Source: Paraburkholderia piptadeniae (GTDB lineage Bacteria > Pseudomonadota > Gammaproteobacteria > Burkholderiales > Burkholderiaceae). Taken from it: a stretch of DNA of 64,000 nucleotides. Made by a program: the position numbers and the translations under genes. The DNA lies in the NCBI RefSeq assembly GCF_900007165.1, contig NZ_CYGY02000052.1, positions 45,968-109,967 on the forward strand, read 5' to 3'. The notes under the pieces are model-generated. The model was not told the origin of the DNA. It made no database searches and saw only the letters and a program-made list of their open reading frames with translations. This document shows positions 42,056 through 53,042 of the stretch, piece after piece (the stretch's first letter is position 1; each line of letters starts with the position of its first letter).

Positions 42056-43216
42056 TCAACCACGCAGCGGCCGGAAGAAGCGCCGGATTTCTTCAGCGAG
42101 CAGCGCGGGCTGTTCCATTGCGGCGAAATGCCCGCCGCGCGGCATGTCGGCGAACTGCGTGACGTTGAACACGCGCTCGATCCACGAACGCGGCGGCTGG
42201 CTGATCTCTTTGGGAAAGCGCGCAAAGCCGAGCGGCGGCGTCACGCGCTGGCCGGGCTCGAAACGCAAGGGCCGCGCGCGCGTCTCCGCATAGAGCCGTA
42301 CCGACGAGCCGATGGTCTGCGTGTGCCAGTACAGCGAGAGGTCGGTCAGCAACTGATCCTTCGAAAACGCGCGCTCGACATCGCCTTCGCAATCGCTCCA
42401 CGCGCGGAATTTCTCGACGATCCATGCAGCGAGTCCCGCAGGCGAATCGTTCAGTGAGAACGCGAGCGTCTGCGGTTTCGTGCCGTGCATGTGCGCATAC
42501 GCGCCTTCCGCATCGGCCCATGCGGCTTTGGCCGCGAGAAAGTCCTGTTCTTCCTGCGTGACGGGCGGATCGCTTGCGTGCACGCCGGGAGCGTACGAAC
42601 TCGGCAGGAAATTGAGGTGAATGCCGTCGACGTGCTGCGCATGGTTCGCGGCCAACGCCATCGATACGGCCGCGCCCAGATCGCCGCCTTGCGCGCCGAA
42701 GCGCTCGTAGCCGAGGCCGCGCATCAGTTCGGCCCACAGGTCCGCGATCGCGAATACCGACATGCCGGGCTTCGACGGACGCTCGGAAAAACCATAGCCA
42801 GGCATCGACGGCACGACGACATCGAATGCGTCGGCCGGGTCCGCGCCCACCGATGCGGGATCGCACAAATGCGGCAGCAGCTCGATGAACTCGACGAACG
42901 AACCGGGCCATCCATGCGTGATGACGAGCGGATAGGGCTTCGGACCGATGCCGCGCCGATGCAGAAAATGCACGCCGAGGCCGTCGACGCGCGCAATGAA
43001 CTGCGGCTCAAGGTTGAGTTGCGCTTCCGTCGCGCGCCAGTCGTATGTGTTCGCCCAGTAGTCGACGAGTTCGCGCAGATAGCGCGGATCGGTGCCGAGC
43101 GCCCACGGCGGCGTGTCGAACGGATCGGGCCAGCGCGTTTGCGCGAGGCGCGCATTGAGCGCCGCAAGCTCTGCATCGGGAATCGCAATCTGGAACGGCG
43201 TGAGCTGCATCGGCAT
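42056..43216 (-). CDS. Epoxide hydrolase (microsomal-type, N-terminal EHN domain)
   Basis: A 386-residue epoxide hydrolase. The EHN domain covers residues 1-105 (FQIAIPDAELAALNARLAQTRWPD) and the alpha/beta core 95-385. HGWPGSFVEF holds the oxyanion motif, Asp179 in AQGGDLGA is the nucleophile, and the catalytic His lies in PRGGHFAAMEQP near the C-terminus. ATG 43216 gives the family length. It is downstream of, and in the same direction as, a small membrane protein gene (40 bases apart), so the two are probably cotranscribed. Confidence 0.9.
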   Translation of the reverse strand: MPMQLTPFQIAIPDAELAALNARLAQTRWPDPFDTPPWALGTDPRYLRELVDYWANTYDWRATEAQLNLEPQFIARVDGLGVHFLHRRGIGPKPYPLVITHGWPGSFVEFIELLPHLCDPASVGADPADAFDVVVPSMPGYGFSERPSKPGMSVFAIADLWAELMRGLGYERFGAQGGDLGAAVSMALAANHAQHVDGIHLNFLPSSYAPGVHASDPPVTQEEQDFLAAKAAWADAEGAYAHMHGTKPQTLAFSLNDSPAGLAAWIVEKFRAWSDCEGDVERAFSKDQLLTDLSLYWHTQTIGSSVRLYAETRARPLRFEPGQRVTPPLGFARFPKEISQPPRSWIERVFNVTQFADMPRGGHFAAMEQPALLAEEIRRFFRPLRG

Positions 43217-43256
43217 GACTCGCTTTTGTGCAAGGGGTTCAAGGTCGAAGCAAGCG

Positions 43257-43565
43257 TCACTTCGTCGAACGATCGCGCGACTCGCGCATCTGCACACGCT
43301 CGCCGAGCATCTTCGTGAAGGTCCGCATGCTGATGACTCGCCGCGAGCGCACCACTTCGCCTTCCAGATTGACAGGCGGATTCGGCTGAAATGCCCAGTA
43401 GAGCGCGATCAGCCAGCCAAACACGGTCCAGCCCATGCACGCATTGAACAGCGCAATGGTCAGCAGGTCATGGCGCTTGCGGCGATCGGCGACGATGGAC
43501 GGCAGGAAGTACAGACCCAGCGCGATCACGGTCGCGACGCCTTGAACCACGATGTTGTAGCTCAT
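43257..43565 (-). CDS. Superinfection-immunity-like small membrane protein
   Basis: A 102-residue protein with two hydrophobic segments (about residues 7-25 and 40-60) and the PF14373-type pattern: GLYFLPSIVADRRKRHD, then IALFNACMGWTVFGWLIALYWA. Related phage proteins block entry of a second phage genome, but chromosomal homologs are common and uncharacterised. A basic cytoplasmic tail follows. GGGAGG precedes the ATG at 43565. No other phage gene is nearby. Confidence 0.78.
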   Translation of the reverse strand: MSYNIVVQGVATVIALGLYFLPSIVADRRKRHDLLTIALFNACMGWTVFGWLIALYWAFQPNPPVNLEGEVVRSRRVISMRTFTKMLGERVQMRESRDRSTK

Positions 43566-43770
43566 CGAGGGCCTCCCAGGCGCGTCGTAGTTATGCGTGC
43601 ATTGTCGCGCGAATGCGCAACATGCGCACGCGGCGTGGAAAGCCCGTTGCAAGCGTGTGCCAGGCAGCCCATCCGGCGCTGCGCCGAAGCGGCGTCACGG
43701 ATCGGATGAATTCGGCGATGCGCGCGCCAGGGGCTTATCATGTGCGTTTCGACTGACCCGGATTGCCATC

Positions 43771-45231
<1,461 letters not shown>

Positions 45232-45369
45232 CGTTGTCCTTGAACTCGTCCTTGTAATCGTCCTTCAAGTTGTTCTCCGAACGTTCGCATCCAGGACGTT
45301 CTCGCGCGGGAGGGACCGGCCGGTTCCTCCCGTTGTCCGCCCGCCTCCTTTGAACGAGCCCATCATCGA

Positions 45370-46485
45370 ATGAACGACACGCGCACGGCCCAGACGTCCG
45401 CTCCCCGTATTCCGGCCGATCAACTGCACGCCTATGTGCGCGCGATCTGGGAGCACGCGGGCAGCGCGCCGCGCGAAGCCCAGCTCGTCGCCGATCATCT
45501 CGTCGCGGCCAATCTGACGGGACACGATTCGCATGGCGTCGGCATGATTCCGCGCTATGTCGATTCGTTGCGCGATCGCGAGCTGAAGCTGAATGGTCAC
45601 GCGAGTGTCGTCAAGGATGTCGGCGCCGTGCTGACGATCGACGGCGGCAAGGCCTTCGGCCAGGTCGTCGCGCATGAAGCGATGGAACTCGGCATCGAGC
45701 GCGCGAACAAGCTCGGTGTGTGCGCCGTCGCGCTGCGCAACGCGCATCACATCGGACGCATCGGGCATTGGGCCGAGCAATGCGCGAAGGCGGGTTTCGT
45801 GTCGTTTCACTTTGTCAACGTGGCGGGCGATCCGCTCGTCGCGCCGTTCGGCGGCGCGGACCGCCGCATCGGCACCAATCCGTTTTGCGCGGCGTTTCCG
45901 CGCGCAGGCAAGGCGCCGCTCGTGCTCGACTTCGCCACCAGCGCCGTCGCTTATGGCAAGACGCGCGTCGCGTACAACCAGGGCAAGGAGGTGCCGCCCG
46001 GTTCGCTGATCGACCACGCAGGCAAGCCGACCGTCGATCCCGCCGTGATGATGCAGGCGCCGTTCGGCGCGCTGATGCCCGTCGGCGGGCAGGCGGGCGG
46101 CCACAAGGGCTTCGGGCTCGCGGCGATGTGCGAGATCTTCGGCGGCGCGCTGTCGGGCGGCTACACGACGCACGACGACACGCTGCAACAGACCAACGCG
46201 ATCATCAACTGCATGTTGTCGGTGATCGTCGATCCCAACGCATTCGATGCGCCGAACGCCGAAGCGGAGGCCGATGCGTTCGTCGAGTGGGTGAAGGCAT
46301 CGCCGCTTGCCGCGGGCGTCGAGCGTATCTACGCGCCGGGCGAGCCGGAGCGCGCGACGCGTGCGGAGCGCGAGGCCAACGGCATTCCCGTCGATCCCGA
46401 AACGTGGCGGCAGATCCGCGATGCGGCGCTTGCGGCAGGTTTATCCCACGAACAGGCCGATGGCTGGTCGGTGCGTCTGCGATAA
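45370..46485 (+). CDS. Ldh-family (malate/L-lactate dehydrogenase type) NAD(P)-dependent oxidoreductase
   Basis: A 371-residue member of the Ldh_2 family (YbiC, Mdh and delta-1-piperideine-2-carboxylate reductase relatives). Seen are HDSHGVGMIPRYVD, RNAHHIGRIGHWAEQC, GTNPFCAAFPR, DFATSAVAYGK and GGHKGFGLAAMCEIFGGALSGG. Length matches the family. It reduces or oxidises a 2-keto or imine acid; the exact substrate is unknown. It lies 138 bases after the M20 peptidase gene and may be cotranscribed, for example to process a released amino acid. Confidence 0.88.
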   Translation: MNDTRTAQTSAPRIPADQLHAYVRAIWEHAGSAPREAQLVADHLVAANLTGHDSHGVGMIPRYVDSLRDRELKLNGHASVVKDVGAVLTIDGGKAFGQVVAHEAMELGIERANKLGVCAVALRNAHHIGRIGHWAEQCAKAGFVSFHFVNVAGDPLVAPFGGADRRIGTNPFCAAFPRAGKAPLVLDFATSAVAYGKTRVAYNQGKEVPPGSLIDHAGKPTVDPAVMMQAPFGALMPVGGQAGGHKGFGLAAMCEIFGGALSGGYTTHDDTLQQTNAIINCMLSVIVDPNAFDAPNAEAEADAFVEWVKASPLAAGVERIYAPGEPERATRAEREANGIPVDPETWRQIRDAALAAGLSHEQADGWSVRLR

Positions 46486-47023
46486 CGCGAGAACAACCAA
46501 CGCTCGTGATTGCGCAACCTTCGCGTGACGACGACATACGGTTGATACAAACACGGCACGCATAACGTTGCATCGGCATCGGCATCGGCATGTGCGCTTC
46601 ACGCGCCTGATTTACAGGCAATGCGCGGGCGCCGGTCGCGCCGCGTGAAAACGCCATTCATCGCGCATTCGAAATTCGCAATGCCGCTTTTTCGCCCGCG
46701 TTGCCTCGATTTAACAAATGCGCGCAATACGGGTGATTACCGATAGCCTCATCCGCGGGGCAAAAACGCCCGAGATTTAAAGCAAATATTCTAATGGCGA
46801 CTTTGCGCCCTTTTAAAGGACGCGAAAGCTCGCTGGCCTGGAGCCTTGCTTCGATTCGCAATCGTTTGCGCAAGCGGCGCCAGTCAAGAAGCCCGCCCAG
46901 CGGGCATCGCGATACTTATGACGAACTGCTCCCTTCTGTTCGTTAGGCCTCCCCCAACGTATTCCGGTCTGTTTTAGGCTCGCATTGCTTCACCCAGTGT
47001 TTAACCTTAAAGGACCGTTCAAA
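46486..47023. other. Non-coding region upstream of rpfF
   Basis: 538 bases of lower GC with three CATCGG hexamers in tandem at 46571-46588 and several AT-rich patches that could be promoters. I see no gene that I would support. Confidence 0.35.
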
Positions 47024-47902
47024 ATGAATCTGCAAAACCATCACGCCTGCCGTCCATTCCTCGAAGCGGGCAATTTGTCGCAAATCGCCGCTTATTACGA
47101 AGAAGAGCGCAATGTCATGTGGATGATATTGCGCGCGCAGCCGCGTCCATGCTTCAACCTCGAACTCGTCCACGACATTCTCGAACTGGCACAGGCCGCG
47201 CGCGATTCGCGCTTGCCAATCGATTTCTGGGTCACGGGCTCGGCCGTTCCGTCGATGTTCAACGTCGGCGGCGACCTCAATTTCTTCGCCGACGCGATCC
47301 GCGCGGGCCACCGGCAGGAACTGATGGCGTACGCGCGCGCCTGCGTCGATTGCGTGCACGCGGCGGCGCGCGGGTTCGACACAGGGGCGATCTCGATTGC
47401 GATGATCGAGGGCTCGGCGCTGGGCGGCGGCTTCGAAGCCGCGCTCGCGCATCACTTCGTGCTCGCGCAAAACGATGCGCGCATGGGCTTTCCCGAAATC
47501 GCGTTCAACCTGTTCCCCGGCATGGGCGGCTATTCGCTCGTCGCGCGCAAGGCGGGCATGCGTCTCGCGGAGGAACTGATCGGCGGCGGCGAATCGCATA
47601 CGGCCGAGTGGCATGCGAGCCGCGGTCTCGTCGATCAGATCTTCGAGCCGGGCGAGGCGTACGTGGCGACGCGTACCTTCATCGATACGCTGCGGCCCAA
47701 GCTCAACGGCATCCGCGCGATGGTGCGGGCACGTCAGCGCGTATTGCAGCTTTCGCGCGCCGAGCTGATGGAGATCACGGAGGACTGGGTGCAGGCCGCG
47801 TTCACGATCGAAGAGAAAGACCTTGCGTTCATGGAGCGGCTCGTGATGCTGCAGAATCGCCGCACGGGGAATCTGCGCCAGGCGGCTATGAACGCCGCGT
47901 GA
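47024..47902 (+). CDS. rpfF: RpfF, cis-2-dodecenoic acid (BDSF) synthase
   Basis: A 292-residue crotonase-fold enzyme that makes the diffusible signal factor BDSF from acyl-ACP through combined dehydratase and thioesterase activities. The two catalytic glutamates lie at residues 138 (GGGFEAALAHH) and 158 (GFPEIAFNLFPGMGG), the positions known for RpfF proteins with a three-residue offset. The N-terminal sequence and length also fit RpfF. AAAGGA precedes ATG 47024. It is convergent with rpfR, the arrangement known in Burkholderia cenocepacia. Confidence 0.95.
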   Translation: MNLQNHHACRPFLEAGNLSQIAAYYEEERNVMWMILRAQPRPCFNLELVHDILELAQAARDSRLPIDFWVTGSAVPSMFNVGGDLNFFADAIRAGHRQELMAYARACVDCVHAAARGFDTGAISIAMIEGSALGGGFEAALAHHFVLAQNDARMGFPEIAFNLFPGMGGYSLVARKAGMRLAEELIGGGESHTAEWHASRGLVDQIFEPGEAYVATRTFIDTLRPKLNGIRAMVRARQRVLQLSRAELMEITEDWVQAAFTIEEKDLAFMERLVMLQNRRTGNLRQAAMNAA

Positions 47903-47907
47903 ACGCG

Positions 47908-48009
47908 ATGAGTCGCGCATTCGGCGCAGACGCAATCGACACAGAAGCAATCGACACAGCAGTCATCGACGCAGCAGTCAGGCAGTACGCAGCATGCATT
48001 CTGCAGTAG
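47908..48009 (+). CDS. Possible small ORF with pentapeptide-like repeats after rpfF
   Basis: A 33-residue open frame starting five bases after the rpfF stop. It contains repeats of the type DAIDT/EAIDT/AVIDA encoded by three 15-bp tandem units (47932-47976). It has no clear ribosome site, so it could be translated only by re-initiation after rpfF, or it could be mere repeat sequence. Confidence 0.25.
   Translation: MSRAFGADAIDTEAIDTAVIDAAVRQYAACILQ
47932..47976. repeat. 15-bp tandem repeat (three copies) between rpfF and rpfR
   Basis: GCAATCGACACAGAA, GCAATCGACACAGCA and GTCATCGACGCAGCA, end to end. Confidence 0.85.
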
Positions 48010-48070
48010 CCAGCCGCGCGAGCGGCCGACAGGCAGGTGATCCGTCGGGTCGAGCAGACTTTTCGGGGGT

Positions 48071-50074
48071 TCAGGCGATCAACCGGATCTTCTGCCTGTC
48101 ATTTAGCCAGCGCTCGAAATCGGCCGCGGGCATCGGCTTGCCGTACAGATAGCCCTGCACGTACTCGACGCCCAGTCCCTTCATGAACAGTTCTTCCGAT
48201 TCCGTCTCGATTCCTTCGGCGACCACCTTCAGTTGCAGCGCCTGCGCGACGGCCACCATCGAGCGCACGAGCGCCTGAGACTTCCTGTCCGCGTTGATCG
48301 AACTCACGAAACTGCGATCGAGCTTGATCACATCGAGCGGAATACGCCCCAGTTGCGACAGCGACGAATAGCCGGTGCCGAAATCGTCCAGATGGACCTG
48401 CGCGCCGAGATCGCGGAATTGCGTGATCAGGCCGATCGCGGCCGCTTCGTCTTCGATCAGGCAGCTTTCCGTCAGTTCGATATCGAGCAGGCACGGATCG
48501 AGTTTCGCGTTTTGCAAGGCCTCGTTGAAATGCGACACGATGGCCGTATCCACCAGTTGCCGCGCCGACACGTTGATCGCAACACGCAGCGACAGTCCAC
48601 GCGCCTTCCATTGCGCGGCCTGTTCGGCGGCCGTCTGCATGACCCAGCGGCCGAGCGGCCCGATGAGTCCCGACTCTTCCGCATAACGGATGAACGCGGC
48701 GGGCATGATCTGCCCGCGCTCGGGCGAATTCCAGCGCACCAGCGCCTCGACGCCGTACACCTTGCCCGTCGCGAGCGAGAGCTTGGGCTGATAGTGCAGC
48801 GTCAGCTGGCCTTCTTCGAGCCCGCGCCGCAGGTTCGTGTCGAGCCACATGTATTCGGCGACCTTGCGGTTCATCTCCGGCGAGAACACGCGATAGGTGC
48901 GCTTGCCGTCGTCCTTGGCAACGTACATCGCGGTATCGGCGGCGCGGATCAGCGCTTCGAGGCTGTCGCCGTGCTCGGGGAACATCGCGATGCCGATCGA
49001 GCAGCCCGTATAGACCTCGACGAGCCCGAGGCTGAACGGCGTGCGCAGCCGTTCGAGGATGCGTTGCGCGATCGCTTCCATCGACTCGACCGTCGCGAGG
49101 GGCGAGAGCACGATGAATTCGTCGCCGCCGAGGCGCGCGAGCACGTCGTCCGCGCCGAGGCATTGACGAATGGCCGATGACACGTCCTGGATCAGCCGGT
49201 CGCCGAACACATGGCCGTAGTGATCGTTGACCTTCTTGAAGTTGTCGAGATCGAGAAACAGAATGCCGACGGAGACGCCCGGCGCCGCGCTCGCGATGGC
49301 CGTGCGGGTCTTGTCGTGGATCGCGTTGCGGTTGGGCAGGCCCGTCAGCGAATCGGTGTTCGCGAGCTCGGTGAGACGGTCCTGCGCGCGGCGCTCCTCG
49401 GTGATGTCGGTGCCGGAGCAGATCAGGAACTGCTCGTCGACGCCGCTGCCGCTCATCACGAACTTGTTGCGAAAGAGAAAGAGCCGTTCGCCGTGCACGG
49501 TGCGCACGCGGCGCTCCACTTCATACGCGACACCGCGATTGAAAAAGCCCGAAATGTTCTGGCTCGACGCCGCGCCCGCTTCCGACGACATAAAGAGCGC
49601 CCACACGCTGCGCCCGATCACGTCTTCTTCCTTCATGCCTGTGAGTTCCTCGGCGAGACGGTTGAAGCGCTGGATGCGGCCGTTCCTGTCGACGATCACG
49701 ACGACGGAATTGACTTCCGACACGACCTGTTCGGCGAACGACAGGCCGTGCACCAGATCGCGCGCGACCGACTCCGTGTCCTCGAACGCCGATGCGGTGC
49801 CCGCCCAGGTGCTGCCGTTGAGCTTCTTGCCGACGAGATGCAGCCGCAGCGGCTCGCCGTGCAGGCGCACGTCCATCGTCAGGTGCGACGTGACGCCCGT
49901 TAGCTCGCGAATCTGCGCGGCCTGGCTGCCGGATAGCGCGATCGCGACAGTGGCTGCACGGTCGTCCGTTTCCGGCGACAGCTCGAGCGCGTTGCTGTCG
50001 CTGGACAGGCGCCAGCATGGGCTGCTCGTTCCGAAGCGGGCGAAAAGCACCTGATCGTGTTGGCCGTCGTTCAT
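48071..50074 (-). CDS. rpfR: RpfR, BDSF receptor with PAS-GGDEF-EAL domains
   Basis: A 667-residue cyclic-di-GMP enzyme and BDSF sensor. Residues 1 to about 95 form the RpfF-interaction region, about 112-230 a PAS domain (SFAEQVVSEVNSVVVIVDRNG), then a GGDEF domain with intact GGDEF at 316-320, then an EAL domain with EAL at 443-445 and the DDFGTGYSS and ELTES motifs. Both catalytic signatures are intact. Binding of BDSF to the PAS domain stimulates c-di-GMP breakdown in known homologs. It faces rpfF tail to tail with 168 bases between stops. Confidence 0.95.
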   Translation of the reverse strand: MNDGQHDQVLFARFGTSSPCWRLSSDSNALELSPETDDRAATVAIALSGSQAAQIRELTGVTSHLTMDVRLHGEPLRLHLVGKKLNGSTWAGTASAFEDTESVARDLVHGLSFAEQVVSEVNSVVVIVDRNGRIQRFNRLAEELTGMKEEDVIGRSVWALFMSSEAGAASSQNISGFFNRGVAYEVERRVRTVHGERLFLFRNKFVMSGSGVDEQFLICSGTDITEERRAQDRLTELANTDSLTGLPNRNAIHDKTRTAIASAAPGVSVGILFLDLDNFKKVNDHYGHVFGDRLIQDVSSAIRQCLGADDVLARLGGDEFIVLSPLATVESMEAIAQRILERLRTPFSLGLVEVYTGCSIGIAMFPEHGDSLEALIRAADTAMYVAKDDGKRTYRVFSPEMNRKVAEYMWLDTNLRRGLEEGQLTLHYQPKLSLATGKVYGVEALVRWNSPERGQIMPAAFIRYAEESGLIGPLGRWVMQTAAEQAAQWKARGLSLRVAINVSARQLVDTAIVSHFNEALQNAKLDPCLLDIELTESCLIEDEAAAIGLITQFRDLGAQVHLDDFGTGYSSLSQLGRIPLDVIKLDRSFVSSINADRKSQALVRSMVAVAQALQLKVVAEGIETESEELFMKGLGVEYVQGYLYGKPMPAADFERWLNDRQKIRLIA

Positions 50075-50385
50075 GAGGGATCCCTGGGCAAACCGTTGCC
50101 TTCAGTCGAACTCCGAATGTGAGTACAGCACACGGGCGGTAAAGCGTCGTATGGGCTGCGCTTCATTGTATCGAAGCGGCGGGGCTGCGGCCCCGAATCT
50201 ATTAACGACCCTTCACAAGCCATTCTTTAATCAGAATGCATGGAATTTATGCCCTTCTAACGAACCGATTCCGCAAGCGTTGACGCTCGATTGCGCGGGC
50301 ATGTGCTCGTGTGCGATGCTCGCAAGGCGATAAGAAAGCGCGACGGCAGACCAGACCGGTTGTCCACCTTTCCGAGGAGGGAGAC
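50075..50385. other. Divergent promoter region between rpfR and trehalase
   Basis: 311 bases containing both promoters; a short GGGGCTGCGGCCCC hairpin lies at about 50181-50194 and an AT-rich patch at 50198-50240. No gene seen. Confidence 0.35.
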
Positions 50386-52047
50386 ATGAGTATGCTGTCG
50401 TGTGTGCCATGCAGGTCTGTCCAGAACGACCATTCAACCGCCATTCCGTCGACGACGGTACGTCGCGCGATCGCGTTGTCGGGCTTCGTGCTGTTCGCCG
50501 GTTTCGCGCGCGTGGCGAGCGCCGATACGCAGATCGGCGGGCCGCTTCCGCCACCGCCCGACCAGTTGTATGGCGACCTGTTCGTCGCCGTGCAAACCGC
50601 GCAGATCTATCCCGACCAGAAGACTTTCGTCGACGCAACCCCGAACGCCGATCCCGCAACGATCGTGCAGTTATATGACGCGCATAAGAACGATGCTGGC
50701 TTTTCGCTGGCGGACTTCGTCAACAAGTACTTCACGCCGCCTTCCGAGCCGGTCATCACGCCGCCCGCGAATCAGTCGCTGCGCGATCACATCAACTGGC
50801 TGTGGCCCGCGCTCACGCGCACGACGACGAGCGCGCCGCCGTACAGCTCGCTGATTCCGATGCCGAAACCCTATGTCGTGCCGGGCGGGCGTTTTCGCGA
50901 AGGCTACTACTGGGACACGTATTTCACGATGCTGGGCTTGCAGGAGTCGGGTCATGAAGATCTCGTCGACAACATGCTCGACAACTTCGCGTACATGATC
51001 GACACGTACGGCCACATTCCGAACGGCAACCGCACGTACTATCTGAGCCGCTCGCAGCCGCCGTTCTTTTCGTACATGGTCGAACTCGCGGCGAAGGTCG
51101 AAGGCGGGCGCGTCTATCAGAAGTACCTGCCGCAGATGCGCAAGGAGTACACGTACTGGATGCAGGGTGCGTCGACGACGAAGCCCGGCGACGCGACGCG
51201 CAACGTCGTCGTGCTGCCGGACCATACGGTGCTGAACCGCTATTGGGACGAACTCGACACGCCGCGCGACGAGTCGTATCTCGAAGACGTGCAGACGGCG
51301 CAGCAGGCGACGGGCCGCACGCCGGGCGACGTGTACCGCGATCTGCGCGCGACGGCGGAAAGCGGCTGGGACTTCAGCTCGCGCTGGTTCGGCGACAACA
51401 TGAACCTGACGACGGTACGCACGACGGCGATCATTCCCGTCGATCTGAACAGCCTGATGTTCCATCTGGAGACGACCATCGCGCGTGGCTGCTCCGAGGC
51501 GCGCGACTTCGGATGCGTCGTGCAGTTCATCGGCAAGGCGGCGAAACGTGCCGAGGGCATCAACCGGTATCTGTGGAACAGCAAGGGGTACTACGGCGAT
51601 TACGACTGGAAGCTGGCGAAGCCGCGCGACAAGCAGACGCCCGCAATGCTGTATCCACTCTTCGCGGGCGCAGCGTGGCCGGATCGCGCGCAGAAGACCG
51701 CGAATGTCGTCGCGGCCATCCTGCTCAAGCCAGGCGGCCTGACGACGTCGACCTATGACACGACCCAGCAATGGGACGCGCCGAACGGCTGGGCGCCGCT
51801 GCACTGGATCGCGATCGAAGGCCTCACGCGCTATGGGCGCCGCGATCTCGCCACGCGGATCGGCACGCGCTTTCTCGCTGACGTGAAGAACGTGTATGCG
51901 AAAGAGCAGAAGCTGGTCGAGAAGTACGTCGTCGAAGGATCGGGGACGGGCGGTGGCGGTGGTGGCGAGTATCCGTTACAGGACGGCTTCGGTTGGACCA
52001 ATGGCGTGACGCTCAAGCTGCTCGACATGTACAGTCCGGGCGAATAA
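50386..52047 (+). CDS. treA: Periplasmic trehalase (GH37)
   Basis: A 553-residue exported trehalase that splits trehalose to two glucoses. The signal sequence is at about residues 25-47 ([21 protein letters not shown]). Family signatures 1 and 2 are [15 protein letters not shown] and [13 protein letters not shown], with GWDFSSRWF between them and a Gly-rich linker ([11 protein letters not shown]) near the C-terminus. An excellent GAGGAGGGAG ribosome site precedes ATG 50386; an earlier in-frame start at 50311 would spoil the signal peptide. It allows growth on external trehalose or osmolyte recovery. Confidence 0.95.
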   Translation: MSMLSCVPCRSVQNDHSTAIPSTTVRRAIALSGFVLFAGFARVASADTQIGGPLPPPPDQLYGDLFVAVQTAQIYPDQKTFVDATPNADPATIVQLYDAHKNDAGFSLADFVNKYFTPPSEPVITPPANQSLRDHINWLWPALTRTTTSAPPYSSLIPMPKPYVVPGGRFREGYYWDTYFTMLGLQESGHEDLVDNMLDNFAYMIDTYGHIPNGNRTYYLSRSQPPFFSYMVELAAKVEGGRVYQKYLPQMRKEYTYWMQGASTTKPGDATRNVVVLPDHTVLNRYWDELDTPRDESYLEDVQTAQQATGRTPGDVYRDLRATAESGWDFSSRWFGDNMNLTTVRTTAIIPVDLNSLMFHLETTIARGCSEARDFGCVVQFIGKAAKRAEGINRYLWNSKGYYGDYDWKLAKPRDKQTPAMLYPLFAGAAWPDRAQKTANVVAAILLKPGGLTTSTYDTTQQWDAPNGWAPLHWIAIEGLTRYGRRDLATRIGTRFLADVKNVYAKEQKLVEKYVVEGSGTGGGGGGEYPLQDGFGWTNGVTLKLLDMYSPGE

Positions 52048-52204
52048 GCCGAAAACGGAAGCGCCGACGGGCACGGCGAGCGGGTGACGTCGCCGCGCCC
52101 ACTTCTTTCCTACAAATTTTGACGTTTAGAAATCCATACGAATTTGCCTCTAGTGGTAGCATCTTTGTTCACGCGGAAACGCATCAACGAGACTCGGGAG
52201 GCAT

Positions 52205-52432
52205 ATGACAAGTGGAGCGACGATCGGTGATGCGCTGATCGAACTGATCGATTTCGCCCGCTCGGAGCCGCTTGTTTTTCTCGAAGTGATGCTGCCGTTG
52301 CTGATAGCGGGCCTGTTCGTTTCATTCTTTATTTTCCGGATCATCATCGACCCCGTCGGGCTACAGAAGTCGGAATACGACGGAGTGCGCAAGGTCATGA
52401 GCCGACATTTCCGAAGGAGTGCGTCGAAATAA
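52205..52432 (+). CDS. Small membrane protein of unknown function (first gene of a two-gene unit)
   Basis: A 75-residue protein with one strong hydrophobic segment (LPLLIAGLFVSFFIFRIII, about residues 30-48), an acidic N-terminus and a basic C-terminus (SRHFRRSASK). GGGAGG lies upstream of ATG 52205. Its stop overlaps the next start by one base (TAATG). Confidence 0.65.
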   Translation: MTSGATIGDALIELIDFARSEPLVFLEVMLPLLIAGLFVSFFIFRIIIDPVGLQKSEYDGVRKVMSRHFRRSASK

Positions 52433-52989
52433 TGGAATACTTCGATTTGCTGCGCTTTTGCGCCACAGTGGCCGTTTGCGCCGCCGTCTACCTGCTGCTG
52501 GCGAGGCGCCTCGCCGATGCCGTGCATCCCATGCGGCTCGAGCTCGCGCGCGAAGGCGAAGCGCTGCTCGCGGCGGGCAGGTTGCGTGATGCCGACGCCG
52601 ATTACGTCCGCTTCTGCCTCGACAACGCGTTCAACGGCATGGTCGCGTTCTGGGGCGTGTTGCTGATGCCGTTTCTGAGCGCATGGATAATCGCTGGTCT
52701 GTGCTTGCCGCACACGGACACGGCCTTCAGAACTATTCCGCATCCACGCGTCGAGCCGCGCGCGCGTGGCACAAGCCCAGTCGATCCCATCACCGACCTG
52801 TTCTGCCGCTCCGCGTTTGCTGCGAATCCTATGTGCGGCGTCATCGTCGTCGCGCAGATGGGAATCGTCGCGGCGATCGTCGTGCTGATGACAGGACAGT
52901 TGAGATCAGCGAAGTCGCTGTCGCGTGCTGTCGTCGACGCCGAAAGCGCGGTGCGCGCGCGGCTGCGTTTCGGCGCGCGGGCCACTTGA
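52432..52989 (+). CDS. Membrane protein of unknown function (second gene of a two-gene unit)
   Basis: A 185-residue protein with three likely membrane segments (about residues 8-25, 65-85 and 132-150) and a Cys-containing loop between the last two (DLFCRSAFAANPMCG). The start overlaps the upstream stop by one base, so the two are translationally coupled and probably form a complex. I do not recognise the family. Confidence 0.65.
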   Translation: MEYFDLLRFCATVAVCAAVYLLLARRLADAVHPMRLELAREGEALLAAGRLRDADADYVRFCLDNAFNGMVAFWGVLLMPFLSAWIIAGLCLPHTDTAFRTIPHPRVEPRARGTSPVDPITDLFCRSAFAANPMCGVIVVAQMGIVAAIVVLMTGQLRSAKSLSRAVVDAESAVRARLRFGARAT

Positions 52990-53042
52990 CGTACGCGTTC
53001 GCGGCCATCGCCGTTTGAGTGCGGCGCGCGACGTCGCCGCGC

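Noticed and set aside
46571-46588. Three tandem CATCGG hexamers upstream of rpfF
   Set aside because: Too short to call a functional array; noted only within the intergenic description.
51952-51970. GGTGGCGGTGGTGGC run in the trehalase gene as a possible repeat element
   Set aside because: It simply encodes a Gly-rich linker in frame.
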